DNA from: Metarhizium brunneum
Taxonomy: Eukaryota > Ascomycota > Sordariomycetes > Hypocreales > Clavicipitaceae
Assembly: GCF_013426205.1 (NCBI RefSeq)
Contig: NC_089422.1
Span: forward strand, 3,410,001-3,474,000
Length of the DNA: 64,000 nt
Direction of reading: 5' to 3'
A model generated the notes under the pieces. The model was not told where the DNA came from and ran no database searches. It saw only the letters and a program-made list of their open reading frames with translations. Below, piece by piece: positions 57,793 through 64,000 of this stretch; the first letter of the stretch is position 1; the number at the start of each line of letters is the position of its first letter. The position numbers and the translations under genes were made by a program.

Positions 57793-58359
57793 CATGGATG
57801 ATAAAAGTGTTGCTGAATTTAGTGTGTATACTTTGTATTACTGTCATGGGGAGCTCTAGACAGGATTTATACAAGAGAGGCGTATGGATAGACCGGGGAG
57901 GGAATGGACTGGACTAGGTGTGCTGTCATGATGTGGAGCAGGGAAATCATGTAACATATTCAAGACACTATAGACTTTGGTAGATGATGATTAATTATTT
58001 TATCAAATCACTTTCCCCTACTCTTTTTACGTCCGATTAACATGCCATCTGAACTTCACATTGAGCTTTTGACAGGCAATTTACTATGGTACAAGGACTC
58101 AATTAAATATTCTATGGCAGTCGCGAAACATGCAGAAATATTGTCCCATTTTTTTACCAATCCTCGCATCAGACAGACATTAATGGCAAGTCACGCTCTC
58201 ATGATACCCCCTATTCATCACTTTTGTACATTTGTCACACTTCCCAATCCAGCCCACTAGTCCGTTTTGGCATCAGATGGGAAATTGGCGACTTTCCCGT
58301 TACATGTCATCAAGATCCGGCAGAGGTGGAAGAGCAGACATGTAGCTCATGGGCTGCAT
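57793..58359. other. Convergent 3' region between SPF1 and MDH1
   Basis: About 570 nt between converging genes, relatively AT-rich at 57950-58250. A 72-codon frame at 58042-58260 has no recognisable features. Confidence 0.4.
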
Positions 58360-59583
58360 TTATTTTCCAGGGTTCTGAGCAACGAAAGTGACACCCTTCT
58401 CGATGTTCTTCTTGAGGTCGCCCAGGCAAGCTTCGACAAGCTTCTCCTCAGCGGCGTCGATCTCGCCAACGGGCAGGATCTGCTTGACGCCGTCGGGGCC
58501 CAGCTCGACCTTGCTGGAGAAGAAGTCAATGCCCTGGTCCTTGTAGAGGGGTGAGTCGACGAAAGTGGGCTCAATGACACCCTTCTCGCCAGCAGAAGCA
58601 CGGAGGAGAGAGTCGGCCATGCGAGCACCAGCCATGGCCATGGAGAGGGTGGCAGAACCAGCGCCATCCTTGGCCTTGACGACCTCGTCGCCACCGAACT
58701 GGACACGCTTGACGAGCTCAGCGTTGGAGCTCAGGTCGGGGTGGTTGCTCTGGCTGAAGAGAGGGACGATAGTGACACCGGAGTGACCGCCAATGACAGT
58801 GATGTTCTCGTCCTTGGGGTCAGTTCCCTTGATCTCAGAGACGAAGCGGCTGGCGCGGACAACATCCAGAGTGGTGACACCGAAAAGCGTCTTGGGGTTG
58901 TAGACACCGCGGGCCTTGAAGACCTCGGCGCAGATAGGAACGGTCGAGTTGACGGGGTTCGCAATGACGAGGAGCTTGGCATTGGGAGCAGACTCAGCAA
59001 CAGCCTTGGCGAGATCGCGGACAATGGAGGCGTTGGTGTTGAAGAGATCGTCACGGGTCATGCCGGGCTTACGGGGGACACCAGCGGGGATGAGGACGAT
59101 GTCGGAGCCCTTGACGCACTCGGCGAGGCCAGCAGCGGTGGGCTCATATCCCTTGACGGTAGACTTGGTGTTGATATGGGAAAGGTCGGCAGCGACACCT
59201 GTCGAGCAGTCACGTTAGCTAGGCAAGTCCTCTTCCATAACTGCCGGGAAGAACGGGGATGGGTTGCACAGGGAAATTGACGCATGGAGCTCGCAGTTTG
59301 CTTGCGGGCTGCCTCGTTCACGACAAAAGGATCAACATACCGGGTCCGCCGCGGATATCGTACAGGGCAAGCTCAGTAACCTTGGGGTTCTGCTTGAGGA
59401 GCAGAGAAAGAGGCTGGCCAATGCCACCGGCAGCACCGAGGACGGCAACCTTGGAGAGCTATTACCGAAATGCATGTTAGCCGACGACGAAGGTTGTCAC
59501 TGCGGCCGGGCCAATTGGGGGCCAAGACTCACGTTGCGGGCAGAGGCAGAGAAAGCCCTGCGCTGGATTCTGGAAGCCAACAT
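58360..59583 (-). CDS. MDH1: Malate dehydrogenase, mitochondrial
   Basis: Oxidises malate to oxaloacetate with NAD in the TCA cycle. The model has three exons (59583-59533, 59458-59341, 59198-58360), 335 aa. The first exon is a mitochondrial presequence ([17 protein letters not shown]). Exon 2 starts with [22 protein letters not shown], the NAD-binding glycine motif, followed by [10 protein letters not shown] with the NAD-selecting Asp. Active-site elements are [16 protein letters not shown] (substrate Arg), [12 protein letters not shown] and the catalytic His in [15 protein letters not shown]. The second intron (142 nt) is the longest placed in this gene and has two plausible branch sites. 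The bases on the coding strand are strongly biased to C-ending codons, consistent with high expression. The gene diverges from RQT4. Confidence 0.97.
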
Positions 59584-60509
59584 GGTGAATTGAATCAGGT
59601 ATCGATGAGAGGTTATGTAGATGCAAAAGAAAGGCAATGGGGATGAAAGTGGCCAAGGTGGTTTCCGTTGCGAGGACGACGGGGGGGAAAAATAGGTCGG
59701 AGGTGAGGAAAAGTGGCCATCGGAGCCATGGGGACAGGAACAAGGGTGCGCCTGGTCCCAATCGGGTATAGCTCGGGGTTTTTCGGGTGAAAGGCGATCA
59801 TGTGTCAAGTGGAAAGCTTGTGCGAGGATGAACAAAGTGCAATTGAAGTGCTGGATCCGCGGTTGTATCCGACAAATTAATTCTGAGAGGTTTTAGATGA
59901 GGCGATAGGTGACCAGCTGAGAGGATGGTTTGTGGTTGAGCGAGGAAAAGGGGCGTGGATGTACACGTAGGGAGCAACGTTCCGTGCGTGTGACATCACA
60001 CTGATCTTGATTTTGTGAGCCTGCATAGAATCAGACTAAGTTGCTGGAACTCATCGGTATACATTGAGAACACAGCTTGGAGGTGCATGGAGCGCACTGG
60101 TGCCTTACGGTCGTACGTATCAACACTCCAGGCATCAGGAGGTTCTAGCATTCGCTTGTTAAAAGCCCATTCCACCTTCAGGCAAACTTTATTTGCCGTT
60201 CTAGAAACTATGGGTTGGATGCTTGAGATTGCAGATAAGAAGCACTCACATGCGTTATGGGAGGAAGTAATAATGAAATATAATTGAGAATGGTGCTGCC
60301 ATCCCACAGTAGCAATATCAAAGCAATCAAAGAGCCAAATCAAGTCGGTCTGACTCACAGCCCTAGGGTAGGCCACTCATCAATCAAAACGGACATCCGC
60401 AATTCCAAGCTGCCTCCTCGATTGAGCTAGCTCACAAACAGATGTTCAAATTGCAACATCGACCTCGACACTCACCAAAACGCAGCGACTATCCAACGAC
60501 TTTGCTGCA
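59584..60509. promoter_or_regulatory. Shared upstream region of MDH1 and RQT4
   Basis: About 930 nt between divergent genes. No supported gene. The MDH1-proximal 250 nt is G-rich on the plus strand (C-rich on the coding strand), typical of strong fungal promoters. Confidence 0.4.
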
Positions 60510-62099
60510 ATGTCTCTCTCGCAACTCTCGCAGCTGCTTCCTCTTCCCGAGGAGGAACTTCAGCAGGTCTTGCAATATGCCTCGACGCTTTCCAAGGCAG
60601 AGGTGGCCACGCACTTCAACAACTTGCTAGGAGACTCACCCCTTGCCGTAGATTTTATTGCATCATTCAACTCACACCGAAAAGACCCTTCTGGGGCGCG
60701 GGCTCCGTCACTAGAAACAGAAAATACAGCTTTAAACTCGGATTCAGCTGATGCTGTGCCCAAGGCAAAGCGTTTCCAAAAGAAGAAGAAGCCTGCGATA
60801 CACGTACCAGAGGCCAGAAGGGTTGACGGGTATGCCGGACCATCAAGCAAAGCATACAAGAAGGACCTAGACTTTGAATACATACCGCAACGTGCTAGTG
60901 CACCGAGCAGCAATCACGCATCTAGATCAGCTACACCACCGGCCCAAGCTCAAGCTAAACAACATGCCTCTTCGGCAGGGTACCTGATATCAGATGGGCC
61001 CCCAAAGGTCAAGGCCAAGTCAAACCCGGGATCAAGGACGTCGACACCGAAGCCAGCATCAGGAAACACGACCAAGGTATCAATAGCAGGCGGGACACCA
61101 ATGGCAGGCCAATCTACTGCCCTTGCGGATCTAGATGCAGCCATTCGAGCTCTGGAAATCACAACTAATCCTACGCTTGAGAATGGAAAACGAAAGGCTT
61201 GCAACTGTGTGGCGACTCGACACCCCCTCCAGGGCGCAGCACCAAATTGCTTGTCTTGCGGCAAGGTGATTTGCATGAAGGAGGGATTAGGACCATGCAC
61301 ATTCTGTGGCTCGCCGTTGCTGAGCGCAGACGAGGTTCAGGCGATGGTGAGAGAGCTCAAGGATGAACGTGGAAGGGAAAAGATGGCAGTCAATGCATCG
61401 GCTCATAGACGAGCCGAGGTATCGAAAAAACCGGCGCCATTCACACAGACGCGTGACGACTCGGCTTCCGGCGCTGGTAGTTCACTGTCAGAAGCAGCCG
61501 TCAAGGCTCGACAACACCGCGACAAGCTACTCAACTTCCAAGCGCAAAATGCCAAACGAACGACGGTTCGGGATGAAGCCGCAGATTTCGACGTCACGGG
61601 AGCAATGAATGGCACTGGTAGCATGTGGGCTAGCCCAGAAGAGCGAGCCAAAGAGTTGAAACGCCAACAAAAGTTATTGAGAGAAATGGAATGGAACGCC
61701 CAACCCGATTATAACAAACGCCGGCAAGTCATTAGCATTGACCTAGTCGGAGGCAGAGTAGTACGGAAGATGGCTGCGGTTGAGAGACCAGTAACCCCGG
61801 ATGACGGCGTTGATAGCGAACCCGATGAAGGGGTATTGGGAGAGACATCTGGGAATACCGGGGGACAAAATCGTACAAATGGAGGAGCCTTTAGCGGAAA
61901 CCCGTTGTTGGGCTCACTTATGAGACCTGTTTTTGAGGTGAAGGGCAAGGACAAGGATTTTGGGGCAGCCAGGAGCCGGGAAGAGCGCAAGAAGGGCTGG
62001 CGAAGGGTACAAGACGATCTTGATGACAACGAAGATGTCATTCTAGATGGCGGCGCATATGGTTACAAGGACGGAGGGGACGAGCCAGCTTGTGGTTAG
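60510..62099 (+). CDS. RQT4: TRIP4/ASC-1-type zinc finger protein (Rqt4)
   Basis: Homologue of human TRIP4 and yeast Rqt4, part of the ribosome quality control trigger complex that splits collided ribosomes. Single exon, 529 aa. An N-terminal helical domain (LSQLLPLPEEELQQVLQYASTLSKAEVATHF) and a long basic, disordered linker precede the C2HC5 zinc finger at about residues 230-270: CNCVATRHPLQGAAPNCLSCGKVICMKEGLGPCTFCG, with the expected cysteines and histidine. After it come a helical region (KELKRQQKLLREMEWN) and a conserved DYNKRRQVISIDL segment. The protein is hydrophilic throughout. A start at 60510 fits the conserved N-terminus. The last residues are acidic (DDLDDNEDVILDGG). Confidence 0.92.
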   Translation: MSLSQLSQLLPLPEEELQQVLQYASTLSKAEVATHFNNLLGDSPLAVDFIASFNSHRKDPSGARAPSLETENTALNSDSADAVPKAKRFQKKKKPAIHVPEARRVDGYAGPSSKAYKKDLDFEYIPQRASAPSSNHASRSATPPAQAQAKQHASSAGYLISDGPPKVKAKSNPGSRTSTPKPASGNTTKVSIAGGTPMAGQSTALADLDAAIRALEITTNPTLENGKRKACNCVATRHPLQGAAPNCLSCGKVICMKEGLGPCTFCGSPLLSADEVQAMVRELKDERGREKMAVNASAHRRAEVSKKPAPFTQTRDDSASGAGSSLSEAAVKARQHRDKLLNFQAQNAKRTTVRDEAADFDVTGAMNGTGSMWASPEERAKELKRQQKLLREMEWNAQPDYNKRRQVISIDLVGGRVVRKMAAVERPVTPDDGVDSEPDEGVLGETSGNTGGQNRTNGGAFSGNPLLGSLMRPVFEVKGKDKDFGAARSREERKKGWRRVQDDLDDNEDVILDGGAYGYKDGGDEPACG

Positions 62100-64000
62100 T
62101 GGTCCAATGAGAGATAGAGCCACGTTTTACGTATACATACGGTAATACGGTAAATATGAAGGACGCCAATGAGCCAAATTGGTGGGCTGGCAAGTGGGAC
62201 CACCGCCATTGAAGACGAGCTCAAGTGCGTCTTGATGTTGTTGTCGATGATTTTGGTGAGAAAATAATGTTGTGTTGTGCTGTACACCGTCCTCAAGCCA
62301 GGGAACCCATGTCCTTCCGGCGTAGACTGCGTTACCTCGAGACACGTGATCACGCGTTTCTCGATAAATTTAAGCCGGTCTGAGCGCCCAGCCTGGGACA
62401 TGCCCTGAAAGACGAATACCCAGTAGCCAAAGGATCACATGGTCACCTTTCCGTGCGTGGCCACAGTATTTGTATGTACGTACAATGCCATCAGTTGGAT
62501 TTTGATGTTTCCCTCACATGAACGACCATGCAGAGTGGAAGCCTGTGGACATGGGGACTGGCCTGCATGGCTAATGGGTTCAATGTTACAAGGACTCCGT
62601 CAAGTCCACTCCCGTCCTGGTACAGAAGCACGCAGATGCGGCGGGAAACACAACAAGGTTGCAGTGCAAAATCTTCTGCAGCACACATCCATGTTCATTT
62701 GTCCCGATGGACCAATTCATATCCGGCGTGCAAATGTTGCGGCCGAACGACTCGGAAGAGCGCACCAAAGATAACGTTGAACCTTCAAGGTTGGCCAATT
62801 ACTCGCGTGGAAGCGAGCCAACACGAGCCTGTGGATTTTTGTTTTGGGCGACTAACCTTTCTCAGCCATCAGGCTTTTTCTAATTTTTTTTGTCGCTGTT
62901 CCAATGTTTGCTTCCCTAAGTACTTAAGTACTAGCACGCCATCAGCGAATGGCTGCGGAGTACTTACAGTATTTAGGATGCACGCACGAGCAGATTGAGG
63001 CACCTGACGATTCACCAGGCACGTTTTGAGAATCACAAAGGATTTCAAACGTTAGTTAGGGCTTACTGAATCTAAGGACATCCAGAGTGGCCTTCAATGC
63101 CAAGTTTTCACGGCAAGAGCCCTGTAACTCGATCGAGTACGGGCACCAGCGGGAACAAGACATCAATCCAGCCTGGATTCAATGTTGACTTGACTTGACA
63201 CTTTAGGTGGCGAGTCTGGTGCCATCTGATCAATGCCTAGTGATCAATGGTACAAGCCATCTTCAGTGGGTCTTGTGGCGGCGCACAGAAGACCAGACTA
63301 CTTCCAAGTACTTTATACTTAGACTTAAGTACTAGTAGTTCATACCAAGTAACCGTCAGCGACTACAAGGACGAGTCACTTATTACTTGTCTGGTTGCCA
63401 ACGGGTATCTCAGTCAGAGTTCTAGGCAAGTCTACTTAGTACTTAAAGTACTTGGATGTATTGGAGTCTGGGACATCAGGAGCCCTGGGAACCTAAGCCC
63501 TGCCTTGTACGGGGTTTTGTACAGGTGCCTGGGCTTTAGATTGTGCGGGCAGAGTACTCCGTACACATGCATGTACCTCTAAACGGTACTTGCATCAATA
63601 TTGCGTCTTCTCCAGACGCTCATGTCCTGTTCGGGCGCTGCGCCCACATGCACGGGACTGCATGGACCTCCAACGCGGCGCCACAGCGAATCGTCGTCCT
63701 CCCGCATCCGTCGCGACCGGACCGCGTAACCACATTGAAGAGTCAGCAGGCCTCAGTGCTCAACAGGAGGCGTACGGCGGCCACGCTTTGTCGCAGGCTC
63801 CCACTTTCCACTCCAAAGGCTGCAGTCACCTTCGCCTTCGCGAGAGCCAGCAACGCCGCGATTTGATCCGTCTATCGCCCCCGACACTCATTTGATCGCT
63901 ACTCGCCCGTTCTTCGCTGGACCTGTCGCGTGACTGCGAATCAAAGCTCTTGTCGCGCTTCCCACAGGGAAACAAGAGACCGGCAGCCATTGTTCGCGAC
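62100..64000. other. Region without a supported gene; AGTACTT palindromes
   Basis: No protein gene is supported. The perfect 14-nt palindrome AGTACTTAAGTACT lies at 62919-62932, with related imperfect copies at about 62955-62970, 63308-63334 and 63436-63453. A plus-strand frame at 63590-63895 is GC-rich and unrecognised. A gene beginning beyond the right edge cannot be excluded. Confidence 0.5.

Overview
The window looks like nuclear DNA of a filamentous ascomycete (Pezizomycotina, probably a Sordariomycete of the Hypocreales type). The evidence is short introns of about 55-140 nt with GT..AG ends and CTRAY-like branch sites, an interrupted tRNA gene, typical filamentous-fungal gene families, TTAGGG-type motifs and traces that look like repeat-induced point mutation. 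The host assignment is inference. No transposon, virus or bacterial operon was seen.

Layout. 1-2.8 kb holds no supported gene. 3.0-7.0 kb has a cytochrome P450 and a DHA1-type drug exporter in tandem on the minus strand. 7.8-15.1 kb is a housekeeping block: BOS1 SNARE (+), thiamine pyrophosphokinase (-), MIA40 (+), an OM14-like mitochondrial protein (-) and a Myb/SANT-like DNA-binding protein (-). A tRNA-Ala with an intron follows, then a decayed stretch with the remains of a WD40 protein. 17.9-27.7 kb carries a siderophore-type transporter (+), a short-chain dehydrogenase (-), a secreted GH16 glucanase (+), a hotdog-fold thioesterase (-) and an NmrA-like reductase (-). 28.4-30.4 kb is another MFS transporter. 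34.2-39.0 kb has a secreted polysaccharide lyase family 8 enzyme and a formamidase. 39.9-44.8 kb has two divergent low-complexity secreted proteins, one with a four-fold cysteine module. 46-50.6 kb has a secreted gamma-glutamyltransferase and a GH79 pseudogene containing a tRNA gene. 51.3-62.1 kb ends with a third drug-type MFS transporter, the ER P5A ATPase SPF1, mitochondrial malate dehydrogenase and an RQT4/TRIP4-type zinc-finger protein. The last 1.9 kb has no supported gene.

How the genes fit together. There is no single pathway. Conserved organelle and secretion genes (BOS1, MIA40, OM14-like, SPF1, MDH1, RQT4) alternate with accessory genes for transport, secreted polysaccharide degradation and nitrogen scavenging. 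The most unusual finding is in gene structure. The thioesterase gene can only be read in frame if it contains a 9-nt exon followed by a one-nucleotide exon. Two other genes have introns at the start codon: directly after ATG in BOS1, and inside the ATG (A|TG) in the OM14-like gene. All exon models were worked out by eye from splice signals, reading frame and family motifs.
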